Shown here in pieces: positions 1 through 11,764 of a stretch of DNA of 64,000 nt (positions are counted from its first letter, which is position 1; every line of letters starts with the position of its first letter). The position numbers and the translations under genes are program-made. The DNA comes from Sparassis latifolia (Eukaryota; Basidiomycota; Agaricomycetes; Polyporales; Sparassidaceae). The notes beneath the pieces were generated by a model that saw nothing but the letters and a program-made list of their open reading frames with translations, did no database searches and was not told the DNA's origin. The stretch covers positions 744,001-808,000 of the forward strand of contig CM031553.1 of NCBI GenBank assembly GCA_018466975.1. The letters are read 5' to 3'.

Positions 1-1403
1 ATGTCACTGCAGAACGGCGTCTGCCGCACGAACTGTGTCGACTGTCTCGATCGCACGAACGCGGCGCAGTTCGTGTTTGGCAAACGCGCATTTGGCCACC
101 AGCTGTATGCGCTGGGCGTCGTGGAGACGCCGAATTTGGCGTTCGACTCAGATGCGGTTAATATGCTCACGGAGATGTATCATGATCATGGCGATAGTAG
201 GCACGCTACACAACCTGGAATAGCACCATTGCTCACAGTTGATCGTAGGTCTCGCGCTACAATACACGGGCAGTGCCCTAGTGAATAGGGTGGAAACATA
301 CCGGCGGATGCCCCATTGGAACAGCCATTCCCGAGACATCATCGAGAATCTTCGTCGCTTCTATGCTAATTCACTCCTAGGTGAGTTGAGACTCTCCTTC
401 ACATCATCTTCTGAACCGTACGCACTCACGAAACACACACCCCAGATGCCGACAAGCAAACCTCCATCAACCTCTTCCTTGGCGTGCAATCCGAGCGGAC
501 GACCCCTCGGCCACCGCAGCGGGGCAAGTACCAGCAGTGGTTCCGCGATGAGCACCTGGAGCCCGCTTACATGCTCGAGGATTGCGAGCGGGGTATCCAG
601 CGCTACGTGAACACGCGCGGGGACTACTGGATCGAGTATTACCGTCCGCTGCTCTTCACGTCACTCGGGAAGCATTTCGCGTTCTCGATGAACAGCACGC
701 TTAAGTTGCCTGGGTGAGTAACATAGCTACTATTATGCCTTTAAAGTGCGCTGAACTAGAAATGTAGAAAGACTGCTCGTGACGTCACCTACAGTCCGTT
801 CCTCCAGCATCACAATTCATCGCATCATCCAAGGTATGCGTCATATCTTCCTTTTTGATCGTGCGGATTGAAGGGAAACACGCACTTAGGCTGATGGACG
901 GCGTGCGCCGGTGGATTGGGTCGAACCCTTCTGCAGGTTCTCGGAATACACACGTCGACCGCGGACACGACCACAAGTCCAAGAAGCAGAAAGTAAGCGT
1001 GGAGCCCGATCCCGATTCCACGGAAGCGCTCGCCATGCAGCATCTTGACCCGTTCGTCTCCGCAGACGAGGAGGCCGAATACGCAGAGTGTGTTGCCCTT
1101 CCTTGATGCCTCGCCTTACAACATGTGTACTCACCCTCACTCTCGCGTCCACCGTGTAGATACATCGACCAATGCCAAGAGTTTTTCAACACCGCAGACG
1201 ACTGGGCGGAGCGCGGAGACATGGAGAAGTACCAGCATGCTGTGGCAATAGCACACGGCGGGAGCGCATACCTGCAGGATGCACCGGAGGATATGTTTGC
1301 TCCATATATCGAGCGTGCCAATCCGCAACTGGTGGGTGGCGGGCACAGGGACAACCTCACAATCATGTACGAGAAGTTCATCGAGGAGGTTGGGATGCAT
1401 TAG
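1..1403 (+). CDS. FIG4: FIG4-type SAC-domain polyphosphoinositide phosphatase, 3' part
   Basis: This is the C-terminal portion of a SAC-family phosphoinositide phosphatase; the 5' end lies outside the window. The catalytic CX5R(T) signature is visible at once in [12 protein letters not shown], followed by the family block QLYALG..PNLAFD..MYHDHGD and [16 protein letters not shown]. The order and spacing match FIG4, the PI(3,5)P2 5-phosphatase that works with Vac14 and the Fab1/PIKfyve kinase on the vacuole or late endosome. Exons read as 1-196, 249-380, 446-713, 768-833, 890-1087 and 1160-1403, giving in-frame joins such as GDS|LALQYTG and [17 protein letters not shown]. The first ATG in the window is internal, not the true start. 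The tail [25 protein letters not shown] is typical of fungal FIG4 C-termini. SAC1 is less likely because the C-terminal membrane segments are absent and the post-SAC region is FIG4-like. Confidence 0.9.
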
Positions 1404-1639
1404 TCGATTGAACATCTGTACACCCCGCAGTATTTAAGTGGATAAAATGGTATCTTGTGGGTATAAATGATTGGATTGGATTGCAATCCCCAGTGAGTGA
1501 TGCAAGAAGAAACAGAAGTAGATATGATACAGCAACAATGATGTTCGGCGGATATGGTATGGCAATAATCTACAGCGAACAAACGGACTCTGCTACAAGA
1601 CAAGAAAACAATCCAGAACCCCAAAATTGGCCGGCTCAC

Positions 1640-4600
1640 TTACAGCCGGCTCTCCAATAGCCCGACGCTCCTCCTCCATTCGATTCTCCCTTTTCCAAAA
1701 GCCGCCTCCAACACTTCCTCGATTGTACGCACGTAGACAAACTCGATGTCAGAGCGCACCTCGAGGGGAACATCGTGCTCAACATCTTTGCGATTTGCCC
1801 ACGGCAGGACAACCTTAGCAATCTGGGCACGGTGCGCACCTAGCACCTTCTCCTTGATGCCACCGACGGGACCCACGCGGCCGCGCAGGGTAACCTAATT
1901 GCAGAATATCAACAACCACGCCACAGTGGAGACACAAAAACCTGCCTCCCCAGTCATAGCAACGTTGCTCGGTATGCACGACCCCGTGAGCAGCGAGACA
2001 AAGGCACATATCTACGTGGCAATTAGTGAAGGACGGACCAAAGAGAGAATCACTATGCGGACCATCGCAATACCAGCAGAAGGACCGTCTTTCTTAACAG
2101 CACCGGCCGGTAGATGAAGGTGAATGTCGATCGGATTGGGGACCTTCAACGGGTCCTGTGCGCGCGACTTGGTGATACAGAGGTCATACGCGTGCGTCTT
2201 GACCCAACTCAATGCGAGTTCACCACTTTCCTTGATGACCTGCGGAGAAACCCTAGTCAATCGATATACATGATAGCACCCAAGGGACATACGTCTCCCA
2301 AGCTGCCAGTCAGCTTCAACCGCCCTGTGCCAGGGACTGCTATGGTCTCGACAGGCAGGATCCCGCCCTCACCCGTGCCAGTAACGACGAGGCCGTAAAC
2401 AACACCGCACCGTTCCTCTCTGTCTCTTTCCTCCTCGTCCCACCTCGCGATGCCGAGGATGCGCTCTAGTTCGTCCTCCTCAACAACGCTACGATATTCT
2501 GCCTGTCCGCCTTTCTGACTCTGTATCTGGCTGATCACCGCGGCCTCATGCCCAACACTATCCGCGTATTCCGCCCACTCTACGGCTTTGTACCGCACGA
2601 CGGCGCCGATTGCACGCTCCAGGGAGCGCACCCCCGCCTCCCATGTGTAGTGCGTCGCCATGCGCTGGAGTGCCAGTGTGGTTATCGTGACGTGCTCCGG
2701 CGTCAGCCCGTTGGCCTGTAACTGCTTCGGAAGTAGAAACGTCAGCGCGATGTGCATCTTTTCGTCGTACGTGTATCCTATAGTAAAATCAATGCAATGG
2801 ACAAGGATCAAAGTTCATGTCACGCACCGGAGAGCTGCACAATTTCACAGCGGTCTAGAAGAGGAAGGGCGATGGTCTCCAGAGTATTAGAAGTACAGAT
2901 AAACAGCACTTGACTCAAGTCGATGGGCACATTAATGTAATGGTCCTGAAGACAATTCAGACTTGCATCTCACAAATCCAGTGCACGCGCACCTTGAATG
3001 AATGATTCTGCTCCGGATCAAGCACTTCCAAAAGAGCGGCAGAGGGATCCCCGTGAATGCTATTATGCCCAACCTTGTCAACCTCATCCCTGGAAAAACT
3101 CAGTGCAACATTTCATCCGCTAATTCACGGAACACCTACAACAGAATGACTGGGTCTGGTCGTCCCGCCTTCCGCAACGCCTGCACGATCATGCCGGGTC
3201 CACTGGCAACATACGTCCGGCGATGCCCCCTGATCTCGGCCTCGTCTCGCACGCCACCGAGCGAGATACGCTGGAACGGCCGGTTGAGCGCTCGCGCGAT
3301 CGAGTGGCCAAGTGAGGTCTTGCCTGTTCCAGGCGGACCAACGAACCTGACAAATCTTGAGCACATAGCCTTTAACAATTAGCTATAAACTCACAGGAGG
3401 ATCGGGCCCTTGACACCCTTCCTGGGTGGTGGTGGTGATATTGATTCGGGACTGGCACCAGGAAAGAGCCTCTTAGCGTCTTGCTCGTTAGCCTTCAGGA
3501 CGACCAGCTGACTTTCTTGAGTTTGCGCGCGTGCTTCCTTCTCCGCATTCAACTCCTTCAGCCGGACAACCGCGAGGTACTCGATTAGCCGCTTCTTGAT
3601 CTTTTCCAGACCGTAGTGGTCGGCATCGAGCTGTTTCCGCGCGTTCGTGAGGAATGCACGATCCCGTAGTGCTTCGAGTGACGCATTTGCCTGTGTGGTG
3701 GTCGATGCCGCCCATGGAACTGCGACAAGCCAATCCAGCTGTGCAAGATGTCAACTGAAAGGCATACGCACGATGAGGCATGCACACGCACGTAATTGCG
3801 GACGACGCCTTGCTCAACGCTACCGCTCGGAATACGCTTCAGCCGCCGCCACTCGCGTACTGCAACCTTGCGCTCCTCGCTTCCTTGCGCCATCGCGTCG
3901 ATGCCCACACGTATGTCCGCCATGTCCTTCTCCTCCGTGTCCTCATCCAGCTCTGATACTGGCTCAGACCGCTTGTCCTCCTCTGTCCCACCATTCCTGC
4001 CGTCGATCGACGTCTGCTCGAGCGTGCGCAGTTCTCGCTGAATAGCAGCGAGCTGTTGCCGTAGGTAGAACTCCTTCTGCTGCCTCGAAAGAGATTCGTC
4101 CACGGACTGCTCAATCTTGCGCGTCACCTCAGATATCGACGTGTACTTCACGAATAGCGCAGTGGCACGGCGAAGTCGATCGTCTGCATCGGCTGCGGAC
4201 AGGAAGTCTATAGCAGTAAAACAGAAAAAGGTTAGCTGCACCGGATCACTCTGAAGAGGCAGCGAGGATATGCATGCTGCACAAAGCGTGCGAAAAATCA
4301 GCCGCATGCATGGGCTTGAACCACCGGTAATATGAAGAAAGAAGTTCTCCCAGCTGAATCCGGCCACACAGTAGCATCCGAAGGGATTTCGCTTGCACCC
4401 GTATACAAGGGGAGAAATAGTAGGCACAGATAATGCGAGAAAGGGATATCACATGCTACGATGCTCACCAAGTCTGTCATTGTAGTCATCGATGAATCCT
4501 GCCACCAGCATGTCCGCCATTCCAGGGACCCGTTCATCCGCAATATCCTCTATAACATTGGAAACTTTCATGTAAGCAGCGCGCTTGGACTGTTGCGGGG

Positions 4601-5030
4601 AATCCTTTGCGAGACGCTCCAGCAGCTTAAAGGACGCGGCCTTGAACATAGCTACAGCTTCGGCTGAAGGCATATTATTTTCGGCCGGTAGCCCGACCTT
4701 CCGCTCAACAATACCCTCGGTATCCGAGCTTCGGGTATCCTCGAGCAAACGCACGCGTGATATGCCTTGCAAAACGAGACCGTAGCGGTCAGATACTGCA
4801 CGCGTTTGCGGTCGGACGAGACGGATGACTCGTGCAGTTGTGCCCCACGTATGCAGCGTACTCTCAGCGGTGACAGGGACAGCTACAACGACCGGCTGGC
4901 TGTCGCCAGGTTGAATGAGCTGCAGGAGCGAATTGGCGACCTCGGGGGTGATGGGGAACGTGAGACGAGCAGATGGAAAGAGAATAAAGGGGTATGGGAC
5001 GGGAAAGACAGGGAGTGTAATAGCTGACAT
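1640..5030 (-). CDS. Peroxisomal Lon protease homolog (LONP2 type)
   Basis: ATP-dependent Lon protease. The start at 5030 ([11 protein letters not shown]) leads straight into the LON substrate-binding domain, with no room for a mitochondrial presequence. The protein ends ...LLESRL, and SRL is a canonical PTS1, so the enzyme should act in the peroxisome matrix on damaged or unassembled proteins. Exon 1 is 4469-5030 and exon 2 is 3792-4207 (coiled-coil arm, ending before [10 protein letters not shown]). The Walker A exon (GPPGTGKTS, about 3310-3345) comes next, followed by Walker B (VILLDEVDK). The proteolytic Ser is in KDGPSAG near 2090, and the catalytic Lys in GGIKEK is in the last exon, 1640-1894. 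All AAA+ and Ser-Lys dyad motifs are intact. The intron at 1895-1945 appears to use a GC donor. The gene converges with FIG4, 236 bp away. Confidence 0.93.
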
Positions 5031-6306
5031 GGTGGAAGGAATAACAGAGTAGTAATGTGTGAAATGAATGAAAATGACAGAAGTCCGAGTCTGCTTCAAC
5101 CCGGCAACTTAGACCTCCCACCCCTGGTGTAAGGCCGAATATGGAAGTTGAGTAAGTTCGCCGCTCCTCGCGAACGACGAAACTCGTAGCGGCATGGTCG
5201 TAATTAAGACATGTTGAAAGTGAACGTGGAAAACTGAAGAGTACTTACTACTTTGTCTGTGGTAAAGTTGTATGAAGCAAGTTGACTTCTGACCCCTCCG
5301 AGAGGCCACGGTCGCTCGCTGTGGCAACAGAACCACATTAATCACAACATCTTTCGTTGCGTCTTTTTCAGTCAGAAAAGTGGCTGGTTCTTTGGACAGG
5401 GTGATTCGACGCTCCGCCTTGTCTCGGCTGCTATTAGGGTCAGCCTTATCAACGGCCCAAATAGAATACTAATGTCACCTCTGTTCGACTGCGTACATCA
5501 ACCGTAATGGCCGGTTTATCCGAAAAGTGGCTGCTATATGGAATGAAAGCCAAAGTTGACCCGAAGACTCTTGCAGCGTATGAAAGGCCGCTGTCGGCAT
5601 TATAAGGGCGCACTACGCCTTACATAAAGTTAGGAGGTAACTGCAATGTACGGTCAGGAGTAAAGGGAAATATGACAAACTGAGGTCCATGAAGTTACGT
5701 TGTAGTAGTTTTTCTGCACGGTCCTGCTTCATATTTCACAAGACGGTGCAAGATCGTTCGAATATATCATTCATCGCTGGTCAAAGAATACATGTATCGA
5801 CGCCACGCAACGGGGGCAACAACGCGTACACTAGCGCGGACATAATCATAGCTTCCCTTGAGGAACACAACTGAGAACAGCATTAGCAGACTGACGCGTA
5901 CGACATGTCGAGTCTCATCTGAGTCATTACGAAAACATAGGATGCAACGCAGGCACGACTGAACAGCTTGATAGTAGGAGCGAAAATGGGGGAATGAAGT
6001 GGAATTAGAATGAACCCAGGGATACAATGGTGAGAGCAATGTGCGTTGACGGCGACAAATGGCAAATCAATAGTCCTATAGACGTAATGGCGGGGCCGCA
6101 GCCCGCTCTACTGTGCATGCGAAGCGACTGAGAGTGCCTCCTTCAGAGGACAGACGACTGAGTAAGAGACAAGAGATTGAGAAAGAGATCATTGAGACGA
6201 AGAAAGAACATAGGAATTGATACAAAGGTGGAATCTCTATGCGGTGGCGCGCTTGACCATCTGCAGAATGGAATCCTCGTGAGATATTAAATAAAACATG
6301 AACGTG
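5031..6306. other. Intergenic, about 1.3 kb
   Basis: The stretch between the Lon start and the importin-beta stop contains only short, composition-driven reading frames on both strands. It should hold the Lon promoter and 5' leader (5031 onward) and the 3' UTR of the importin-beta gene near 6200-6306. No gene, RNA or repeat was recognised. Confidence 0.5.
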
Positions 6307-9300
6307 CTAGCGCACCTCACGGGCCCACCGTAATGTCTTCTTAGTTTCTGGTGGCAGACGACCCTTCGCCCGCAGCTCCGACGCAATCCATTCGGCAAGC
6401 AGATATTGCTTGATCTGTCCTTCTGGGAACGAATCCGCAAGGTCACCAATCAAACCAATCGACGCCTTGACGGAGGACTCGGTCCTCTCGCTGTCCGCCA
6501 GGCACAGTTGAGTTAACTCCAGCATGCCCTGAACATAGGGCAAGAGTAACGTGACTAGGTACCAGACAAAACATTCAATCACGTGCGTCGACAATGCTCA
6601 AGGGAAACACACCTTGCTCCGTGTTCTTGAAGCCAGTGACGATACCAGTATATGCCTCAAGAATTCCTTCCCTGAGAAGACCTACATATTCTACCAAATC
6701 TACGTCGAGCTACATGTGATTGCATGAGCCTTCGCAGACCCGATTGCACAGATATTAACTCACAGGATTCGGTTGTACGCCACCAGCCTGCCTCAATACG
6801 CCCATGGTGGTGCTCAGATACGGCTCAAACGCAGGTCCGATGGCAAGAGCGATATCGCCGAAGCAAGACAATATCGATATCTTCACGTTACGATTGAGGA
6901 CATCGCTCTGCAAGTTCTCGAGCAGGACGCTCATGAACGCGTTCGCGTACTGTGTACTCTGCTCGCCAAGAGCACGTGATATATCACCGATGACGCCAAC
7001 CGCGACAGTGCATAGCTGGGTGTCCTCGTGCGCCTTCAGAGCTGGATACAAGAACGGCAGGAACGCAGTGATATATGGCGAGAAGCGTTGCTCAAGAGCT
7101 AAAGCAAATATAGTCAGAAATTTGAGGACCAAGGCAGCTCTAAGATACGAACCAGCTGCAAGCGCGCCAACAAGGAGGAAAGCGTCTTCTAGGATGGTGG
7201 AAGTCTTGCCAGCCACCTGGATTAACTGAAGGACCAGTGTCATAATGCGATCCGCCAGCGGCTGAATCCCTTCACCAAGTTTACGGACAACGCTCTGTAC
7301 ATGCATCGATACTCAGTGTTCCAAGGATCGGTTCCGATGCGACTCACTATGATCACGCTGCAGAAGTTGCTCTGCAGATCGTTCCAGTTATTGCGATCAT
7401 CAACGCCCAGGATCTGGTTCTGAAAAGGCGGGATTGATAATTACACACACGGAACTGGTCAGACCGGACTTACCTGCATACTCAGAAGTTGCTCCATTCT
7501 GACGAGAACGGAAACAGCAGTACCCTGAACAACGGTGATCGTGTCCAAAGTCGAGTGAGTAACAAATGACGTGATAGCTTCATAGGCAGCTGTGCGATAA
7601 TTGGCCTCGTTACTTGCTCTGCGTAAAATGGCATCAGGAGCGGCCAGTACGTCACTGAGAGATACTAACGTCTCTGTTACCCGGAGAAGGGCTTGGACGA
7701 TCCCATCGACGTAGGGTGACAGCGGCCCAGTGGTAGCTGCTTGTGGGTCATCTCCCTCTGAATAGCCCAGCTGGTCCGAAAGGTTCATGAGAGCCCAACA
7801 GCAATTGGCAACAATTCGAGGGTTGTCCTGCAGGCCGTTGACAAGAGCAGATATGAGAGGGTGGAGGTGCACATCAGTCTTGATGCATGTGACCAGAAGA
7901 TCACAAATCCGACCGAGAGTCCAAGCAACCGTGTCTTTGACATGAATATTGGCGTCGGTCATCATATCAATGAGGATTTGGAAGGCCTGGTTGACCAGAG
8001 GCGTGAGCACGTTGGGGTCAGGACCCTCCAAGATGGAACCGAAGGTCATGACGGCAGCTTCCCGGAGGTGCCAATCTGAAGCCCTGATGTTGGCTTCGAT
8101 GAAGGGGATAACAGCCGGCACGATCGTATCGCCGACAGCTTGAGCAAGAAGACCGAGGCAAGTTCCAGCAGCCATCGAGATGTTCCACTCATCTTCATCC
8201 GCGTCCTCCTCCTGATGGGTTAGCAATTGCAAGAGGACTGGAACAATCTCAGGCAGCGCAATTTTGGCGAAGAATTTACTCTCGGTTTCAGGCATCTCAC
8301 CATACTCAGAGGCCTGAAGTGTCCCACTAGTGTTAGAACACTGTGGCGCAAGTCCAACGAGATGGATACGCACCTCTGACGCCTCCCACGCTAGTTCAGT
8401 CTCAATTTCGCAGACCGTTGACCAAAACTCAATAGCTTGCAACGCGATACTTTCCTCGCTATGTTTCATGCCCATAACAGTAAGCTGGTAAAGGATTGTA
8501 AGCACTGAGCAGAAACGTTGACGGAGCAACAGTGCTTACTCCAAACAGAGCGCGCTCCATGTAAAAGCCCATCTTCTCATAGTAAAGGGTCATAATCCGC
8601 ACCAGACACTCGAACGCCCCGACTTGGACAGGTACCGAACCATTCTGGGTCGCTTCGCAAACGACCTGCATGATGTAGTTCCGCTCACCCTGCCAAGCAA
8701 GTCAGTGGAGGCAAGTTCGTCGCAGTTCGTCCAGAAAGTACGATTACCTCGCGATCGAAGTTATCACGAACGAACTCAAGGGAATTAAGGAGGGCGGTGA
8801 TGGCAGCCAACTGTACTTCTGGTGATGGTTCGTCCTTGCGTGCGCCATGGATAACCGCCGTCAGGATCTCGTTCGAACGTAGCGCCAAAATTTCCGGTTT
8901 CTAATAAAATAGTCAGAGTGAACAGCCTGGAACAGGATGATGACGCACTATTGTCTCGCAAATGAAGCCGATCGCTTGCAGCGTTGCTACCCTCAAGTGC
9001 ATGTTAGTCTGATCGTTCACGAAGCTCAGGAGAATCTCAATGATGTCCATCCATTGCCCCTGGGGTAACTCGACCGCCGCTATAGCCGAAACGACTTGCG
9101 CCGCGACGGTGCCGACCTTCCCAGCGGAAGAGCTAAGAGCCGTCAGTGCGTCGCTTTTGATCTTGTGCCGTGGCTCGTTAGGCAGAGAGAGCCAACGATT
9201 CGAGTAGTCGAGTTGCCGTGCACTTTCCTATTCATGTAAGTGATTAACGGTGAGGTAGCCTCACATCGCCAATCACGACTTACTCGCGCTGTTAGCGCGT

Positions 9301-9640
9301 TTTTCAGCGCGAGACCTGCGGCGTTTCTAACATGTGTCAGCGAATTCTCCTTAACTAGCTCGGAGGAGAGCATCATCATGTACGCGGGCTAGAATAGCCA
9401 GACGCATCGGAAAGGTCAACAATGGTCCATCGAAAATGAGGAATGCTTTTTGCTCACATAGTTCTCCCTTGATGCGCTCTCCAACTTTTGTGTCGCATCT
9501 GAACGCGTATGCGCATCTGTTTAAACAAGAAGGTATGATTGAGACACACAAACGCCCCGTAAACGCGAGTTGGAGCGAGCAGACGAGATAGTGGCCGCAC
9601 CTGGAGATAGGGTATTGGCGAGAAGTTCGCTGGCGTTCAT
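6307..9640 (-). CDS. KAP95: Importin subunit beta-1 (karyopherin beta-1)
   Basis: Nuclear import receptor that binds importin-alpha/cargo and Ran-GTP and docks at FG nucleoporins. The start at 9640 gives [13 protein letters not shown] in a 40-nt first exon (9601-9640), continued by [20 protein letters not shown], the expected N-terminal HEAT repeat. Later exons carry an unbroken run of HEAT repeats. Diagnostic stretches include [27 protein letters not shown] and [15 protein letters not shown], then [63 protein letters not shown] and [15 protein letters not shown]. The end [12 protein letters not shown] then TAG at 6307-6309 matches the family C-terminus. The total of about 860 residues fits full-length Kap95. 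About a dozen short introns are present. Identification is very secure; individual minor exon borders less so. Confidence 0.95.
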
Positions 9641-10046
9641 GGTGCCGAGTCAGAGAGGATATTGCTGGTGTTTCGGAGGAATGACACTATAGTAAAGGAG
9701 AAAGAGATGAACGTCGCTTGGAAGTGCGGATCTTCGTATAAAATGAGGGAGGGTGGCGGTACACGGTTGGGTAGAGGGATGAACCGAAAGCAGCAGGCGG
9801 CAGATTTTCAACGCCACCCACCGGCTGTGACACGCGGTAACAATCGCAACAAACAAGTTCCAAGGCATGTTGTTCTTTGTCTGTTCTTCTATGCTCCCCT
9901 GAACCTACGGGTCACCCTTTTTTACTCTCAAGTTATTGTCCGGTCATTATCCGTATCATTTAGTAGCTGCTGGTGGTGTGGACATATACGTAGACGCGTT
10001 GTTCAGGTCATTGACCAAAGAAAACAGAGGATCCGAAGCTCTACAC
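9641..10046. promoter_or_regulatory. Divergent promoter region, KAP95 / LSM7
   Basis: About 400 bp separate the KAP95 start (minus strand) from the LSm7 start (plus strand), so the two housekeeping genes share one upstream region. No clear TATA box or named binding site was recognised. Shared regulation is inferred only from the geometry. Confidence 0.4.
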
Positions 10047-10629
10047 ATGGCTGACAGGGTGCGTATATCACTGCTCTAACGCCTGAAGCTCCGACCTTTC
10101 AATTGCACTCAGGGTCGTGGTGCAAATAGGGGTGCCCGTGGAGCATCGAGTTCTGGTAGAGGTCGACATGTCCCGTAAGTAACAAAACGCACTACTTATA
10201 ACGGTCGTTCACATTTCCATTGCATGCAGGGCTCAACCGACTATGGATAAGCCAAAGCGCGAGGCGATTCTAGACCTTTCAAAGTATGCTAACGAGAGAA
10301 TAAGAGTGAAATTCACAGGTGGACGAGAAGGTAGACCTGCCACCGTCAGTTTGTACGCAATATTGAACCCGTATTCAGTAACCGGCGTCTTGAAGGGTTA
10401 CGATCAATTATTGAACCTCGTGCTTGATGAGGTGCAGGAGGTGCTGCAAGAGGGTGAGTGCCAGCCGCGAGACGTAATGAGCACTTAGGGGTTCACGCAT
10501 CAACTCGCAGATGCGGAGTCACACACCCGCTCTCTAGGATTGGTCGTCCTACGTGGACCGACAATCACGATTCTCAGTCCAGTTGACGGGTCAGAAGAGA
10601 TTGCAAATCCTTTCTTGGCCCAGGAGTAG
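10047..10629 (+). CDS. LSM7: U6 snRNA-associated Sm-like protein LSm7
   Basis: LSm7 is a subunit of the LSm2-8 ring (U6 snRNA, nucleus) and the LSm1-7 ring (mRNA decapping, cytoplasm). The short first exon MADR is joined to an RG-rich segment (GRGANRGARG..SGRGRH), then to the Sm fold. Sm1 reads EAILDLSKYANERIRVKFTGGRE|VTGVLKGYDQLLNLVLDE, and Sm2 includes LGLVVLRGPTITILSP, with the end NPFLAQE then TAG. The conserved join GGRE-VTGVLKG requires removing an intron at 10331-10378. That intron is 48 nt, in frame and free of stop codons, so a naive translation carries a spurious 16-residue insert. The last intron runs from about 10454 to 10510. The RG-rich N-terminal extension is longer than in budding yeast. 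Confidence 0.92.
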
Positions 10630-11372
10630 CTGTCCTTCAGAGATTGTCATGGCTTCTCCCTTACTTTCGGGCTCCATACACTGAAGAAGATGTATGACTA
10701 GCATATCTGTTAATACACCAAGGTGTGTCGTTATTGACCACCAGTAACACAACATTGCAACGTGTATCTTAAGAGACATCCCCGTAGGTTCTTCTCTGGG
10801 TCCTTAGTATTACCTGCATCACCTATCCAGATGTAGATAATAGCGGAGCACCACTCGTGCGAGCAAGTGCTCGCACCCAGCGCAGGCTGAACCGTTGACG
10901 TTTGCACAGGTCGTGTGTGTAAGGTACATTCGTCGTCGAACATACACTATTTCGTGCATTAGAGTGTGCTCAAGTGCTGATGATACTGAATAGTATTTGA
11001 GAAGAAGTCCATAAAACGCAATTTGAACAATGTACATACGGCAGACGTCCCCCTATCATCATAACTTCGTGCTTAGCCTCTCAGGTGTGACTGCAGCATA
11101 CCGCTGCGGGGAGGTTCCCTCCACTGTAGCTGCAATCGCAGGGAAATTGATACGCTCCCTTGAGTTCCTACCAGCTTCGCATTTTCTCGCCCACACGGTT
11201 GCGAATCTGCGATCGAGGTCCGTCAGCGCAACTGTCTCTCGAATACCTCTTTATCGGGGATGGGAAGGTCGAAGAGGGTGATCATCGTAAATAACTGTAA
11301 CTTTAAGAGCTCGCTCCCACTGCGGTCACGGTTAGGGCGCCGTTACTGCTCCTGATGCATGCCAGTATTTTG
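10630..11372. other. Gene-free stretch at the border of the repeat island
   Basis: Only short, unconvincing reading frames are present. The LSm7 3' UTR should end within the first few hundred bases. Nothing recognised beyond that. Confidence 0.4.
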
Positions 11373-11632
11373 TATGGAGGTCGTTTGGTTACGGTTCGTT
11401 TAAGGACAGATGCCGTGATGCCGACGCGTGGCTCTCGCGTGGATCATCCAGGAGACCTCAGTCACCCTCTATGTGCGCTAGTATTTTTCTTTAGCTCCTG
11501 CAACTCGTGCCACATGTCGTACTCGCCATGCGTTGGCTCGAGCTCATTGTTCGCTGACGACGAGCTCCACTACATAATATATACACCAAAATTCTCCCAA
11601 ATATTTTCATTTCCACTGACTACCATATACAT
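11373..11632 (+). repeat. Inverted dispersed repeat, left copy
   Basis: About 260 bp beginning TATGGAGGTCGTTTGGTT that reappear, inverted and roughly 90% identical by eye, at 14648-14902. Shared blocks include the segment encoding TVRLRTDAVMPTRGSR on the plus strand here and the AT-rich inner end around AAATATTTTCATT. Similarity stops abruptly at the outer TATGGAGG side in both copies, marking a real repeat boundary. It could be the terminal repeat of a ~3.5-kb element, or two independent insertions. Confidence 0.75.
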
Positions 11633-11764
11633 CGGAAGAAGTATTTGTCTCCTGCTTCCCGGCCCTCGTCGTCTGCTCGCGGTCGTACATACTCATCCTG
11701 TGCGCCCCCATGCCGAAGCCGTTCAGCTCCGCGAGTCCGTGCCGTTGCCCTGCAGCATCTGCGA

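Noticed and set aside
1..288. ATG at position 1 as the true start of the FIG4-type gene
   Set aside because: The catalytic CX5R motif lies only about 10 residues in, whereas FIG4 has several hundred residues before it. The ATG is internal and the gene is cut by the window edge.
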